In this document: positions 6,512 through 15,374 of the stretch, piece by piece
Position numbering within the stretch: position 1 is the first letter of the stretch
Layout: every line of letters begins with the position of its first letter
Assembly (NCBI RefSeq): GCF_040529335.1
Contig: NZ_CP159534.1
Coordinates: 6,820,001 to 6,884,000 of the forward strand
Origin: Streptomyces sp. HUAS MG91
GTDB taxonomy: Bacteria > Actinomycetota > Actinomycetes > Streptomycetales > Streptomycetaceae
Reading direction: 5' to 3'
DNA length: 64,000 nucleotides
The notes under the pieces: model-generated
The model's input: the letters and a program-made list of their open reading frames with translations, nothing else
The model's database searches: none
What the model was told of the DNA's origin: nothing
Made by a program: the position numbers and the translations under genes

Positions 6512-9352
6512 GTGCAGGAACTGCCGGGCGCCGTGCTCCGCGCCGCCGCCGTCTTTCTGCCCGCGCCGCTGCCGCGCGAGGGCCGGATCGCCTTCTGGTC
6601 GCCGGACGACCCGGCCGGCCTGCCGGGCGCCGACGCGGAGATCGCCGTGGTGCGACCGCACGGAGCGGGCGTGCGCAGCCGCCAGGTGCCCGCCCTCGTG
6701 CTGCCCGTCGTCGACGCGCTGCCCCTGCTGGTGCGGGCCCGCCGCACCGCGGGCGCCCACCCCGCCGCCGCGGCCTGGGGCGCGGCCGCCGCGCACGCGC
6801 TGCATCTCCTCGCCCGCGGTCGGCTGCTGCCCGGACTCACCGCGTCCGACCACGACGCCTGGCGCGCGGGCCCGCTCGACGAGGACGACGTCGCCCAGCT
6901 CCGGGGGATCGCCGCCGCCCTGCCGCCGGAGGGCTTCGCGGTCCCGGTGGCCGGCCGCAGGCCCGTCCAGGTGCCCGAGCCGTCGGCGCTGGTGCGGGCC
7001 TTCCTGGACGCTGTGGCCGACGCGCTGCCGCGCACCCCGGCGGCGGCGCACGCGGCGGGCGCCCCGTTCGCCGCCGCCGCTGCCCAGCACATCCCGCAGG
7101 CCCGGCCCTGGGCGGTCGAGGCGGCCGCCGGGCTCGACGCGGGCGTGCGGATCTCGCTCCGGCTCGACCTGTCGAACAAGGACCTGTTCGACACCGAGGA
7201 CCCTGGAGAAGGCGCCGAGGCCGCCCCCGAGGCACGCCGCGCGGGGACCGCCGTCGTCCAGGTGCACAGCCTCGCCGACCCCACGCGCGTGGTCGACGCC
7301 GCACACCTGTGGGCGGGCGACGCCGACGACCACTTCGGGCCGCGCGCCCGGATCGACGCCGTCCTCGCGGTGCGCCGGGCCGTCGCCGCCTGGCCGCCCC
7401 TCGGCCGCCTCCTGGAGCAGGACGTCCCCGACGTGCTGGCCCTCGCCGAGAGCGAGCTGATCGACCTGCTCGGACCCGGCGCGGCCCGGCTCGCCAAGGC
7501 CGGCGTCTCCCTGCACTGGCCGCGCGAGCTGGCCCGTTCGCTGACCGCCACCGCCGTGGTGCGCGCGCGGACCGCGCCGGGCTCGGCGACCGACGGCACG
7601 ACGTTCTTCGACGCCGACGAGCTGATGGCGTTCAACTGGCAGCTGGCGCTCGACGGAGACCCGCTGACCGAGCGGGAGATGGACGTGCTCGCCGAATCGC
7701 ACCGGGCCGTCGTCCGGCTGCGCGACCAGTGGGTGGTCGTCGACCCCGACCTCGTCCGCAAGGCGCGCAAGCGGGAGCTGGGCCTGCTCCAGCCCGTCGA
7801 CGCCCTCGCGGTCGCCCTCACCGGCGAGGCCGAGGTCGACGGCGAGCGGGTCGCCGCCGTGCCCACCGGACGCCTCGCCGAGCTCCGCGACCGCCTCACC
7901 CGGGGCATCGACACGGTCGAGCCGCCGCCCGCCCTGCGCGCCACCCTGCGCGACTACCAACTGCGCGGCCTCGCCTGGCTCGACCTCATGACCTCCCTCG
8001 GACTCGGCGGCTGCCTCGCCGACGACATGGGCCTCGGCAAGACGGTCACCCTCATCGCGCTGCACCTGCGCCGCGACCGGCCGCAGCCCACCCTCGTCGT
8101 CTGCCCCGCGTCCCTGCTCGGCAACTGGCAGCGCGAGATCGAGAAGTTCGCGCCCGGCGTCCCCGTCCGCCGCTTCCACGGCGCCGACCGCAGCCTCGAC
8201 GACGGCACCGGCGGCTTCGTCCTCACCACCTACGGCACCCTGCGCACCCGCGCCGCCGACCTCGCCGCGCACGACTGGGGCATGGTCGTCGCCGACGAGG
8301 CACAGCACGTCAAGAACCCCAACTCGGCGACGGCGAAAGCCCTGCGCACCCTCGACACCCCCGCGCGCGTGGCCCTCACCGGCACCCCGGTGGAGAACAA
8401 CCTGTCCGAGCTGTGGGCGCTGCTCGACTGGACGACACCCGGCCTGCTCGGCCCGCTCAAGGCCTTCCGCGCCCTGCACGCGCGGGCCGTCGAGGGCGAG
8501 GGGCCGCTGGAGAACCCGGAGGCCATCGAGCGGCTGTCCCGCCTGGTGCGTCCCTTCATCCTGCGCCGCAAGAAGTCCGACCCCGGCATCGTCCCCGAGC
8601 TGCCGCCCAAGACCGAGTCCGACCACCCGGCGCCCCTCACGCGCGAGCAGGCCTCGCTCTACGAAGCGGTCGTCCGCGAGTCCATGGCCCAGATCGAGGA
8701 GGCCGAGGGCATCGGCCGGCGCGGCCTCATCATGAAGCTGCTGACCTCCCTGAAGCAGGTGTGCAACCACCCCGCGCAGTACCTGAAGGAGGGCGAGCAG
8801 ACCCGCCCGCGCCTGGTCGGCCGCTCCGGCAAGCTGGCCCTGCTCGACGAACTCCTCGACACCATCGTCGCCGAGAGCGGCTCGGTTCTCGTCTTCACCC
8901 AGTACGTGTCCATGGCCCGGCTCCTCTCCACCCACCTGACCACCCGCGCGATCCCGCACCAACTGCTGCACGGCGGCACCCCGGTCGCCGAGCGCGAGCG
9001 CATGGTGGACCGGTTCCAGTCCGGCGAGGTCCCTGTCTTCCTGCTGTCCCTGAAGGCGGCGGGCACCGGGCTCAACCTCACGCGCGCGGGCCACGTCATC
9101 CACTTCGACCGCTGGTGGAACCCGGCGGTGGAGGAGCAGGCCACCGACCGCGCCTACCGCATCGGCCAGACCCAGCCCGTGCAGGTGCACCGGCTCATCA
9201 CCGAGGGCACGGTCGAGGACCGGATCGCCGAACTGCTCACGGCCAAGCGGGCCCTGGCGGACGCCGTCCTCGGCTCCGGCGACGCGGCGCTCACCGAACT
9301 GACCGACCGCGAGCTGAGCGATCTCGTGTCGCTGCGGAGGGGATCGGCATGA
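6512..9352 (+). CDS. SNF2-family DEAD/DEAH helicase-translocase
   Basis: 946-residue Swi2/Snf2 ATPase. The N-terminal half (about 1-480) is an actinobacterial SNF2 accessory region. The motor domains carry LADDMGLGKTVTLIALHL (motif I), VVADEAQHVKNPNS (DEAQ, motif II), ALTGTPVENNLSELWALL (III), then the C-terminal lobe with LSLKAAGTGLNLTRA and the QATDRAYRIGQTQPVQVHR block (V/VI). It should translocate on dsDNA. GTG 6512 follows GAGGAGG (6495-6501) by 10 nt; the frame is open far upstream into the antisense of the phosphatase, but no start there has such a site. Its stop overlaps the SWIM gene start by ATGA, so the two are translationally coupled. Confidence 0.92.
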   Translation: MQELPGAVLRAAAVFLPAPLPREGRIAFWSPDDPAGLPGADAEIAVVRPHGAGVRSRQVPALVLPVVDALPLLVRARRTAGAHPAAAAWGAAAAHALHLLARGRLLPGLTASDHDAWRAGPLDEDDVAQLRGIAAALPPEGFAVPVAGRRPVQVPEPSALVRAFLDAVADALPRTPAAAHAAGAPFAAAAAQHIPQARPWAVEAAAGLDAGVRISLRLDLSNKDLFDTEDPGEGAEAAPEARRAGTAVVQVHSLADPTRVVDAAHLWAGDADDHFGPRARIDAVLAVRRAVAAWPPLGRLLEQDVPDVLALAESELIDLLGPGAARLAKAGVSLHWPRELARSLTATAVVRARTAPGSATDGTTFFDADELMAFNWQLALDGDPLTEREMDVLAESHRAVVRLRDQWVVVDPDLVRKARKRELGLLQPVDALAVALTGEAEVDGERVAAVPTGRLAELRDRLTRGIDTVEPPPALRATLRDYQLRGLAWLDLMTSLGLGGCLADDMGLGKTVTLIALHLRRDRPQPTLVVCPASLLGNWQREIEKFAPGVPVRRFHGADRSLDDGTGGFVLTTYGTLRTRAADLAAHDWGMVVADEAQHVKNPNSATAKALRTLDTPARVALTGTPVENNLSELWALLDWTTPGLLGPLKAFRALHARAVEGEGPLENPEAIERLSRLVRPFILRRKKSDPGIVPELPPKTESDHPAPLTREQASLYEAVVRESMAQIEEAEGIGRRGLIMKLLTSLKQVCNHPAQYLKEGEQTRPRLVGRSGKLALLDELLDTIVAESGSVLVFTQYVSMARLLSTHLTTRAIPHQLLHGGTPVAERERMVDRFQSGEVPVFLLSLKAAGTGLNLTRAGHVIHFDRWWNPAVEEQATDRAYRIGQTQPVQVHRLITEGTVEDRIAELLTAKRALADAVLGSGDAALTELTDRELSDLVSLRRGSA

Positions 9353-10653
9353 GGCGCGACGACACCGGACGCCACAGGGCCCACGTCCCCGGCCGGGCCG
9401 GGACCGCCGAGCAGGCGCAGGCCCGGCACACCGACGGCCGGCGCACGTTCCCGCCCCTGCCGCCGCGCGCCCAGAGCGGCGACGCCGCACTCACCTGGTG
9501 GGGGACCGCCTGGGTCGATGCCCTGGAGGACACCGCCCTCGACCCGGCCCGCCTCGCCCGCGGCCGGACCTACGCGGACCGCGGCCACGTCGACGCGATC
9601 ACCGTCACCCCCGGCCGCGCCGTGGCCTACGTGCACGGCTCGCGCCCCCGCCCCTACCGGGCCGAGCTGCGCCTGCGCCCTCTCTCCGACGAGGCCTGGG
9701 ACCGCTTCCTGGACACCGCCGCCGCCCGCCCCGACCACATGGCCTCGCTGCTCGACAAGGACGTGCCGCACGCGCTCGCCGCCGTCGTCGACCTGCTGCC
9801 GACCGCCGACGACCTGACCCCCGAGTGCACCTGCCCGGACCGCGCCCACCCGTGCAAGCACGCGGCGGCGCTCTGCTACCAGACGGCGCGGCTCGTCGAC
9901 GAGGACCCGTTCGTACTGTTCCTGCTGCGCGGGCGAGGCGAGCAGGAACTGCTCACGGCGCTGACCCGGCGCAACGCCACGCACACGGCGGCGGAGCGGA
10001 CCGGTGCGGCGGTCCCCGCGATCGACACCGTCCCCGCCCGGGACGTCTTCGCGACCCGCTCCGAACTCCCGCCGCTGCCACCGGAGTTCCCCGCCCCGGC
10101 CCACCCCGAGCGGCCGCCCTCCTACCCCCAGCACCCGCAGGGGCCCGACCCGCTCGCCCTCGATCTGCTCGCCACCGAGGCGGGCGCCCGCGCGCACACC
10201 CTGCTCACCACCGGCAGCGACCCGATCGCCGGGCTCACCCCCTGGCAGGACGCCGTCCGCGTCGCAGCCGGACACCCCGGCTCCGGCCTCACCGCCGCCA
10301 CCCGCGCGCTCTACGCCTCGCTCTCCCGCGGCACCGGACGCACCCCCGCCGACCTGGCCCGCGCCGTCGCCGCCTGGCGCCAGGGCGGCCTCGAAGGGCT
10401 CTCGGTCCTGGAAGAGGAGTGGGACCCGCCCGCCGGCCCGTTCGACCGGGCCCGCCCGGCGCTGCTCGCCCAGGGCCACCCCGAGTTCCGCCCCCGCCGC
10501 AACCACCTCTCCACGCCGTCCCTCCAGCTCCGCCTCGGCCGCGACGGCTGGTGGTACGGCTACGAGTCCGACCCCGGCCGCGACGACTGGTGGCCCCGCG
10601 GCGAGCCGGCCCGGGACCCGGTGACGGCCCTGGACTCCCTCCTGGGCCGCTGA
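9349..10653 (+). CDS. SWIM zinc-finger protein, helicase partner
   Basis: 434-residue protein with a SWIM zinc finger, CTCPDRAHPCKH (CxCxnCxH) at about residues 163-174, a motif that binds DNA or protein and recurs beside bacterial SNF2 ATPases. The region before it (about 45-150) is the typical SWIM-associated alpha/beta domain; the C-terminal part (about 260-434) is rich in Pro/Arg and ends in aromatic repeats (WWYGYESDPGRDDWW). ATG 9349 overlaps the helicase stop by 4 nt, with GGAGGGG inside the upstream gene as ribosome site. Probably works with the helicase in DNA repair or nucleoid remodelling; that role is inferred from the pairing. Confidence 0.88.
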   Translation: MRRDDTGRHRAHVPGRAGTAEQAQARHTDGRRTFPPLPPRAQSGDAALTWWGTAWVDALEDTALDPARLARGRTYADRGHVDAITVTPGRAVAYVHGSRPRPYRAELRLRPLSDEAWDRFLDTAAARPDHMASLLDKDVPHALAAVVDLLPTADDLTPECTCPDRAHPCKHAAALCYQTARLVDEDPFVLFLLRGRGEQELLTALTRRNATHTAAERTGAAVPAIDTVPARDVFATRSELPPLPPEFPAPAHPERPPSYPQHPQGPDPLALDLLATEAGARAHTLLTTGSDPIAGLTPWQDAVRVAAGHPGSGLTAATRALYASLSRGTGRTPADLARAVAAWRQGGLEGLSVLEEEWDPPAGPFDRARPALLAQGHPEFRPRRNHLSTPSLQLRLGRDGWWYGYESDPGRDDWWPRGEPARDPVTALDSLLGR

Positions 10654-10665
10654 GCCCGGCCCCGG

Positions 10666-11208
10666 CTAGGAGCGCCCCAACTCCTCGGCCCAGGAACGCA
10701 GTCGGGCGAAGTCGGCGGTCCGCAGGCCGCGCCGGGGGTGGATGGTGAGCAGCAGCGCGGGCGCCCCGTGGCGCTCGGCCACGTACCGCACATCGGCGTC
10801 GGTCAGCATGTCGTCGACCCAGGCGAAGGGCCGCCCGGCCGCCCACTCGACGAGCGTCCGCGTCTTCCAGTACAGGCCGTCCGGATCGGTGGCGAACATC
10901 CGCGGCCACTCGATGACCGGCAGATCCCGCGGCAGCCCGACCGCGGGCGCGATCATCTCGTTCGCCTCGTGCATCCACGTCGTGGCCCAGGCCAGCTCGT
11001 AGGGCAGCGCCCGCAGCCGTGCCCCGTGTCCCGGGTGCAGCACCACGCGCAGCCCCCGACGGTACCGGCGTGACCCCGGATCCTGCCGCGACATCCAGCC
11101 GGACGGCTTCAGCCGGTGCGCGCGGTAGCCGCGCAGCCTGGCGAACCGGTCCTCGTACGGGTTGAGCGGGCCGTCCACGTCGAGCAGCAGCAGCGGCTTG
11201 TCCGTCAT
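10666..11208 (-). CDS. HAD-like domain protein
   Basis: 180-residue protein beginning PLLLLDVDGPLNPY, the DxDG motif I of haloacid dehalogenase-fold hydrolases, with a possible motif II Thr/Ser in LAWATTWMHEAN and acidic motif IV in FAWVDDMLTDAD. Length and sequence match the compact HAD-like protein common in Streptomyces, probably a phosphatase of unknown substrate. It converges on the SWIM gene with only 12 nt between stops, leaving no room for a separate terminator. Confidence 0.8.
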   Translation of the reverse strand: MTDKPLLLLDVDGPLNPYEDRFARLRGYRAHRLKPSGWMSRQDPGSRRYRRGLRVVLHPGHGARLRALPYELAWATTWMHEANEMIAPAVGLPRDLPVIEWPRMFATDPDGLYWKTRTLVEWAAGRPFAWVDDMLTDADVRYVAERHGAPALLLTIHPRRGLRTADFARLRSWAEELGRS

Positions 11209-11245
11209 GGGGAAGAGGTGCCCGCGCCGGAGCGTTCGTACGCGC

Positions 11246-11704
11246 TCAGCGCACGGTCGGAGCCGCCGCCGACACGAACGCGTCCAGTGTCCGCTTCGAC
11301 TCGAGGGAGCGCCGGTCGCGGTCGGCCGCGTCGGTCGCCTCGTGCAGACAGTTCACGAACTCGAAGGCCTGCTCGGCGAGTTGGCGCAGACGTGCGTCGT
11401 CGCAGATCAACTGGACGCGGGTGAGCGCGGAGCGGGCGGTGATCCGCGCCTCGTACGACGTGAACCGGGAGGCGTCCACGATCGCGTCCGGCGCGTTCTC
11501 GTGCGACCGGAACCAGCGGTCGTTCTGGCTGCGCCGGTAGTCGAGCAGCGCCCCCGCGAACGCGCTGTAACTGGAGATCCGTTCCTGCCGCATCTGCTCG
11601 GCCCGCGCCAGCTCCGCGCCGCGCACGGTCGCCCGCCCCTGGAAGAAGTGCGTGACCACCGAGCCGAGCAGGGTGCCGAGCACCGCTATCAGAGCCGCGT
11701 CCAC
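11246..11704 (-). CDS. Small membrane-anchored hypothetical protein
   Basis: 152 residues. One hydrophobic segment at the extreme N-terminus (ALIAVLGTLLGSVVTHFF) acts as an uncleaved anchor, followed by a charged, largely helical domain (RAEQMRQERISSYSAFAGALLDYRR) likely to form a coiled coil on the cytoplasmic side. The arrangement resembles many phage- and conjugation-associated or stress membrane proteins, but no family is recognised. GTG 11704 gives the shortest frame that includes the whole membrane segment. It lies between the HAD gene and the C39-like protease gene, all on the minus strand. Confidence 0.7.
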   Translation of the reverse strand: MDAALIAVLGTLLGSVVTHFFQGRATVRGAELARAEQMRQERISSYSAFAGALLDYRRSQNDRWFRSHENAPDAIVDASRFTSYEARITARSALTRVQLICDDARLRQLAEQAFEFVNCLHEATDAADRDRRSLESKRTLDAFVSAAAPTVR

Positions 11705-11747
11705 CGTTTCGTACTCCTCCGCCCGTACGCCGACCGCCGGGGGCAGG

Positions 11748-12386
11748 TTACGCCTCCGGTGCCGTCGCGGGTCCGGGGACGAGCGACATGCCGCGTCCCG
11801 CGAAGAACTCCGCGAACCGCTCCACCGGCAGCGACGCGGTGCGGGTCGCCGCGTCCGTGCCCGAGGGGTTGTGGAAGTGGTAGCCCGAACCGTCCGCCGT
11901 ACGGGCGGTGACCAGGACCAGATGGCCGCCCCGGCCGGGCGACGGTTCGTGCGGGCGGCGGATCGCGTAGTGGACGGAGGCGACGACCAGCCGGCCCGCG
12001 TCGAGGAGCGCGCCGATGCCGCCCGCCGTCAGCTCCCGGTGCACCTCCGCCGCCATGCCGTGGGTCCGGCGCAGGTACGCCACGGCCGGCGCGTAGATCA
12101 TGCCGTGGATGTCGCCGTCCGCATCCACCGTGTACGCGCCGAACTTCACTGCCCCGTCGCGCAGTTCGAAGAGGGACGGCGCCCCGGCGCCGAGTGCCAT
12201 CCGCAGACAGGTCGCCCCGCACAGGTGCCCGCACCAGCGTGCGTAGTCCTCGACCGTCGCCGCTCCCGAGTCGGCCCACGCGGGGTCCAGGGCCCGGTCG
12301 AACCCCTCGTTCACGATGGGCCCGACGAGGTCCGGCGAGGCGAACTGGGTGTGACTCGGATACGGGCAGGCGGTGCAGGAGGTCAC
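11748..12386 (-). CDS. C39-like papain-fold cysteine peptidase
   Basis: 212 residues with the layout of C39-family/papain-fold peptidases: the nucleophile region WCGHLCGATCLRMAL (Cys56 of CGATC in the position of the C39 Cys), His155 in GRGGHLVLVT and the following Asn/Asp position in YHFHNPSG. The region before His155 (RLVVASVHYAI) is the usual beta strand. No transporter domain is attached, so this is a stand-alone peptidase or an inactive peptide-binding relative. Its GTG start overlaps the stop of the upstream aminotransferase gene (GTGA at 12383-12386), so the two are probably made in a fixed ratio. No precursor peptide gene is visible nearby. Confidence 0.72.
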   Translation of the reverse strand: MTSCTACPYPSHTQFASPDLVGPIVNEGFDRALDPAWADSGAATVEDYARWCGHLCGATCLRMALGAGAPSLFELRDGAVKFGAYTVDADGDIHGMIYAPAVAYLRRTHGMAAEVHRELTAGGIGALLDAGRLVVASVHYAIRRPHEPSPGRGGHLVLVTARTADGSGYHFHNPSGTDAATRTASLPVERFAEFFAGRGMSLVPGPATAPEA

Positions 12387-13591
12387 TGACGGTATCCGCT
12401 CAGGAAGCGCCCGATCCGGCTGATCGCGGCGTCGAGATCATCAGCGTAGGGGAGGGTGAGGATCCGGAAGTGGTCGGGGCGCGGCCAGTTGAAGCCCGTG
12501 CCCTGCACCACCTGGATCTTCTCGCGCAGCAGCAGATCGAGGACGAACCTCTCGTCGTCGACGAGGGGATGCACCTTCGGGTCCAGGCGCGGGAACGCGT
12601 ACAGCGAGCCCTTCGGCTTGACGCAGCTGACCCCCGGGATCTCGTTGAGCTTCTCCCACGCCTTGTCGCGCTGTTCGCGCAACCGGCCGCCGGGCGCGGT
12701 GAGTTCGTGGATCGACTGGCGGCCGCCGAGCGCGGCCTGGATGGCGTACTGGGCCGGCGCGTTCGGGCACAGGCGCATGGAGGCCAGCATCGTCAGGCCC
12801 TCCAGATAGTTCTTCGCGTGCTGCTTCGGGCCCGTGATCACCAGCCAGCCGGAGCGGAAGCCCGCCACGCGGTACGTCTTCGACAGCCCGCAGAAGGTGA
12901 GGACCACCAGGTCGGGGGCGAGGGCGGCGGCGCTGTGGTGGACGGCGTCGTCGTACAGGATCTGGTCGTAGATCTCGTCCGCGAAGACCATGAGGCCGTG
13001 GCGGCGGGCGAGGCCGAGGATGCCCTCGACGATCTCCTTGGGGTAGACGGCGCCGGTGGGGTTGTTGGGGTTGATGATCACGACCGCCTTGGTGCGGTCG
13101 GTGATCTTCGCCTCCATGTCGGCCAGATCCGGGTACCACTCGGCCTGTTCGTCGCACAGGTAGTGGACGGCCTTGCCGCCGGAGAGCGTCGTGACCGCTG
13201 TCCACAGCGGGAAGTCCGGTGCGGGGATGAGGACTTCGTCGCCGTCCTCGATCAGCGCCTGTACGGCCATGGAGACCAGCTCCGACACGCCGTTGCCCAG
13301 GAAGACGTCCTCGACGTCGACCTCCAGGCCGAGCGTCTGGTAGCGCTGGGCGACGGCGCGGCGGGCCGAGAGGATGCCGCGCGAGTCGGTGTAGCCGTGC
13401 GCCTGCGGCAGCATCCGGATCATGTCCTGGACGATCTCCTCGGGCGCCTCGAAGCCGAAGAGCGCGGGGTTCCCGGTGTTCAGGCGCAGGACGCTGTGGC
13501 CCGCCTCCTCCAGCGCGTTGGCGTGCTCGATCACCGGGCCGCGGATCTCGTAGCAGACCTCGCTCAGCTTGCTCGACTGCCGGAACTCCAT
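12383..13591 (-). CDS. PLP-dependent alanine-type aminotransferase
   Basis: 402-residue class I/II fold-type I aminotransferase, closest in appearance to the AlaA/Aat group that converts pyruvate and glutamate to alanine. Visible features: NTGNPALFGF near the start, INPNNPTGAVYPKE, DEIYDQILYD, the PLP lysine in FCGLSKTYRVAGFRSGW, and the substrate arginine in DHFRILTLPY near the C-terminus. ATG 13591 has GGAGGG 8-9 nt upstream. The gene is divergent from the HxlR regulator at 13698 across a 106-nt gap holding a perfect inverted repeat, so that regulator probably controls it. The downstream peptidase gene overlaps it. Confidence 0.92.
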   Translation of the reverse strand: MEFRQSSKLSEVCYEIRGPVIEHANALEEAGHSVLRLNTGNPALFGFEAPEEIVQDMIRMLPQAHGYTDSRGILSARRAVAQRYQTLGLEVDVEDVFLGNGVSELVSMAVQALIEDGDEVLIPAPDFPLWTAVTTLSGGKAVHYLCDEQAEWYPDLADMEAKITDRTKAVVIINPNNPTGAVYPKEIVEGILGLARRHGLMVFADEIYDQILYDDAVHHSAAALAPDLVVLTFCGLSKTYRVAGFRSGWLVITGPKQHAKNYLEGLTMLASMRLCPNAPAQYAIQAALGGRQSIHELTAPGGRLREQRDKAWEKLNEIPGVSCVKPKGSLYAFPRLDPKVHPLVDDERFVLDLLLREKIQVVQGTGFNWPRPDHFRILTLPYADDLDAAISRIGRFLSGYRQ

Positions 13592-13639
13592 GCGCTTGCC
13601 CTCCAGGCGGACCAGGTGTCACTGTGCTGAACCGTTGTT

Positions 13640-13690
13640 ACTTGGTTTTACCAAGTGGGCGCTTGGAAAGTCCAACAACTTGCATAGACT
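13640..13690 (+). promoter_or_regulatory. HxlR-type operator and leaderless promoter
   Basis: ACTTGGT-TTT-ACCAAGT (13640-13656) is a perfect 7-3-7 inverted repeat; TTGGA-AAG-TCCAA (13663-13675) is a second 5-3-5 one. TTGGAA (13663-13668) and TAGACT (13685-13690), 16 nt apart, form a plausible promoter whose start would fall at the ATG of the HxlR gene, 7 nt on. No Shine-Dalgarno is present, so the transcript is probably leaderless. The palindromes overlap the divergent aminotransferase promoter zone. Confidence 0.6.
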
Positions 13691-13697
13691 GCGAGCC

Positions 13698-14333
13698 ATG
13701 CCACGCCGAAGCTACGACCAGTACTGCGCAGCGGCCCGCGCCCTCGACTCCGTCGGGGACCGCTGGACCCTCCTGATCGTGCGCGAACTCCTCGCCGGGC
13801 CGCGCCGCTACACCGATCTGCACGCCGATCTCCCCGGCGTCAGTACGGACATGCTGGCCACGCGCCTGAAGGACATGGAGCGCGACGGGCTCGCCACGCG
13901 GCGCCGGCTCGGTGCGCCCGCCTCGGTGTACGTGTATGAACTCACCCCGCGCGGAAGGGGGTTGCTGCCCGTGCTCCAGGCGCTGGGGGAGTGGGGCGCG
14001 GCCGATCTCGCCGAGCGGCGGCCCACCGACGCGGTGCGGGCGCATTGGCTGGCGCTGCCGTTGCTGGGGCAGTTGGAGCGGCTCGGGGAGGCCGGGGTGG
14101 TCGAGGTGCGGGTGGATGAAGGGGTGTTCCACCTGCGGGTGGGCGGGGAGCCGGTGTACGGGGACGGTTCCCCGGGGGAGGGGGTGGTCGATGTGCGGCT
14201 GGCGTTGGACGCCGAGGTGTGCGGGGCCGTTGCCCGGGGTGAGCTCGGTCTGGTGGAGGCGGCCCGCTCCGGCCGGATCTCCGTCGCGGGTGGCGGGGCC
14301 CTGGCCAAGCGCCTCCTCGCCGTCGAGCCCTGA
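13698..14333 (+). CDS. HxlR-family winged-helix transcriptional regulator
   Basis: 211 residues. The first 105 form the HxlR winged helix: CAAARALDSVGDRWTLLIV with the conserved start Cys, LAGPRRYTDLHADLPGVS (recognition helix zone), then MLATRLKDMERDGLATRR and the wing VYVYELTPRG. Residues 120-211 form an extra C-terminal domain (VVEVRVDEGVFHLRVGGE) resembling the SCP2-like or ligand-binding tails of longer streptomycete HxlR proteins. The Cys near the N-terminus is the redox-sensing Cys in some family members. Divergent from the aminotransferase, with a perfect palindrome between, so local autoregulation and aminotransferase control are likely. Confidence 0.88.
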   Translation: MPRRSYDQYCAAARALDSVGDRWTLLIVRELLAGPRRYTDLHADLPGVSTDMLATRLKDMERDGLATRRRLGAPASVYVYELTPRGRGLLPVLQALGEWGAADLAERRPTDAVRAHWLALPLLGQLERLGEAGVVEVRVDEGVFHLRVGGEPVYGDGSPGEGVVDVRLALDAEVCGAVARGELGLVEAARSGRISVAGGGALAKRLLAVEP

Positions 14334-14360
14334 GCCCGTCTCGCGTCGACAACTCTCGTC

Positions 14361-14560
14361 GTGGCTGGTCGCGCAGTTCCCCGCGCCCCTGAAGGCATGC
14401 GCTGACGCGCAGCCTTCCCCTGAGGCCGCGCTCCGCGCGCCTCTGTCGATGAGATGGCGCACGAAGTGCGCATCTCAGGGGCGCGGGGAACTGCGCGAGA
14501 AGCGGCCACCGAGCCGCGGGCGAGGAACTGCCCAGGGGCGCGGGGAACTCCGCGAGCAGC
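14361..14560. repeat. Interspersed cruciform repeat, copy A (long form)
   Basis: One inward arm, GCGCAGTTCCCCGCGCCCCTG (14371-14391), is matched by its inverse, AGGGGCGCGGGGAACTGCGCG (14477-14497); a further partial copy with one change follows at 14534-14555. The 85-nt interior has its own stems (pieces of GAAGGCATGCGC and GAGATGGCGC). The interior is shared, in opposite orientation, with copy F at 51206. The element fills most of the 282-nt gap between the HxlR gene and the convergent exported-protein gene. Confidence 0.8.
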
Positions 14561-14595
14561 CCCGCACCCGCACCCGCACCCGCACCCGCACCCGC
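14561..14595. repeat. Hexanucleotide tandem repeat
   Basis: About five tandem copies of a CGCACC hexamer run from 14561 to 14595 just beyond copy A of the dispersed repeat and 20 nt before the stop of the exported-protein gene. Probably a slippage-prone microsatellite; no coding or regulatory role is apparent. Confidence 0.7.
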
Positions 14596-14615
14596 GCAGC
14601 GAACCCGTGGACCCC

Positions 14616-15374
14616 CTACGGAGCGCCCACCGGCCGTCCCGAGCCGCGCGTCAGGGCGTAACCACCGATACCCGCCAGCGCCGCCAGCACGGCCCCGGCC
14701 GCCGTCCACACCCAGCGACCCGTCCACCACCCGGAGGACCACCCGTCCGCCGGCGCGGCCTTCTCGGCCGAGGCGGTCGTGCCCGGGACCAGCGGAGTGG
14801 ACAGCTTCCCGTCCACCGCCGCCGAGGAGCCGAGGTCCTTCGACTGCGCCTCGACCGAGGCGGACACCGGCTGGCCCAGATCGGCGTCGGCGAGCGAGGT
14901 CACCGTCAGCCGGACGTAGTACGTGCCGGGCAGCGGATCATTGGCCCACGCCTCCGACCAGGCCCGCACCGGCCGCAGGGTACAGGCGAGGTCCACGCTC
15001 TTCGCCTCCGCGGGCACCGTGCGCGCCTGCATCCCGTACATGCACGACTGACGGCGCCGCAGCCCGTCGTACACGTCGATCCGCCAGGTCTGCGCCCCGT
15101 GCCGGGCCTGCGCCGTCGACAGGTCGACCGTGGCCCGCACCGTGGGACGCTGCCCCGCGTCGGCCGGGTACGACCAGTACAGGTAGTCGCCCGTCGACGC
15201 GCTGGCCGTCGCCTTCTGGTCCTGCTGCATCTGCGCCGCCGTACGGAACGACGTACCCGCCTCGGTCGGCGCCTTCCCGGACGTGTCGTCGTCCGCGGCG
15301 ACCGGTCCGGCCAGCGCCAACAGAGCGGTGGCGGCGCCCAGCAGGACGCCCGTCAACAGCCTTGTACGTCGCAT
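14616..15374 (-). CDS. Exported membrane-anchored protein, VWA partner
   Basis: 252 residues from ATG 15374. A cleavable signal peptide (RRTRLLTGVLLGAATALLAL, cleavage near VAA-DD) leads to an extracytoplasmic domain with paired Cys (RRRQSCMYGM and VDLACTLRP) and a C-terminal membrane helix (WVWTAAGAVLAALAGIGGYAL) followed by a short basic tail. This is the layout of a surface protein held by one helix. The start overlaps the stop of the upstream VWA gene by one base (TGATG), so the two are coupled and probably form a complex. The function is unknown. Confidence 0.82.
   Translation of the reverse strand: MRRTRLLTGVLLGAATALLALAGPVAADDDTSGKAPTEAGTSFRTAAQMQQDQKATASASTGDYLYWSYPADAGQRPTVRATVDLSTAQARHGAQTWRIDVYDGLRRRQSCMYGMQARTVPAEAKSVDLACTLRPVRAWSEAWANDPLPGTYYVRLTVTSLADADLGQPVSASVEAQSKDLGSSAAVDGKLSTPLVPGTTASAEKAAPADGWSSGWWTGRWVWTAAGAVLAALAGIGGYALTRGSGRPVGAP

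Noticed and set aside
6461..9490. 1009-codon minus-strand open frame opposite the SNF2 helicase
   Set aside because: Mirror of the helicase codon bias; no recognisable motif, while the helicase carries complete ATPase motifs.
14561..14595. Hexamer array considered as CRISPR-like
   Set aside because: Unit is 6 nt with no spacers; a simple microsatellite.
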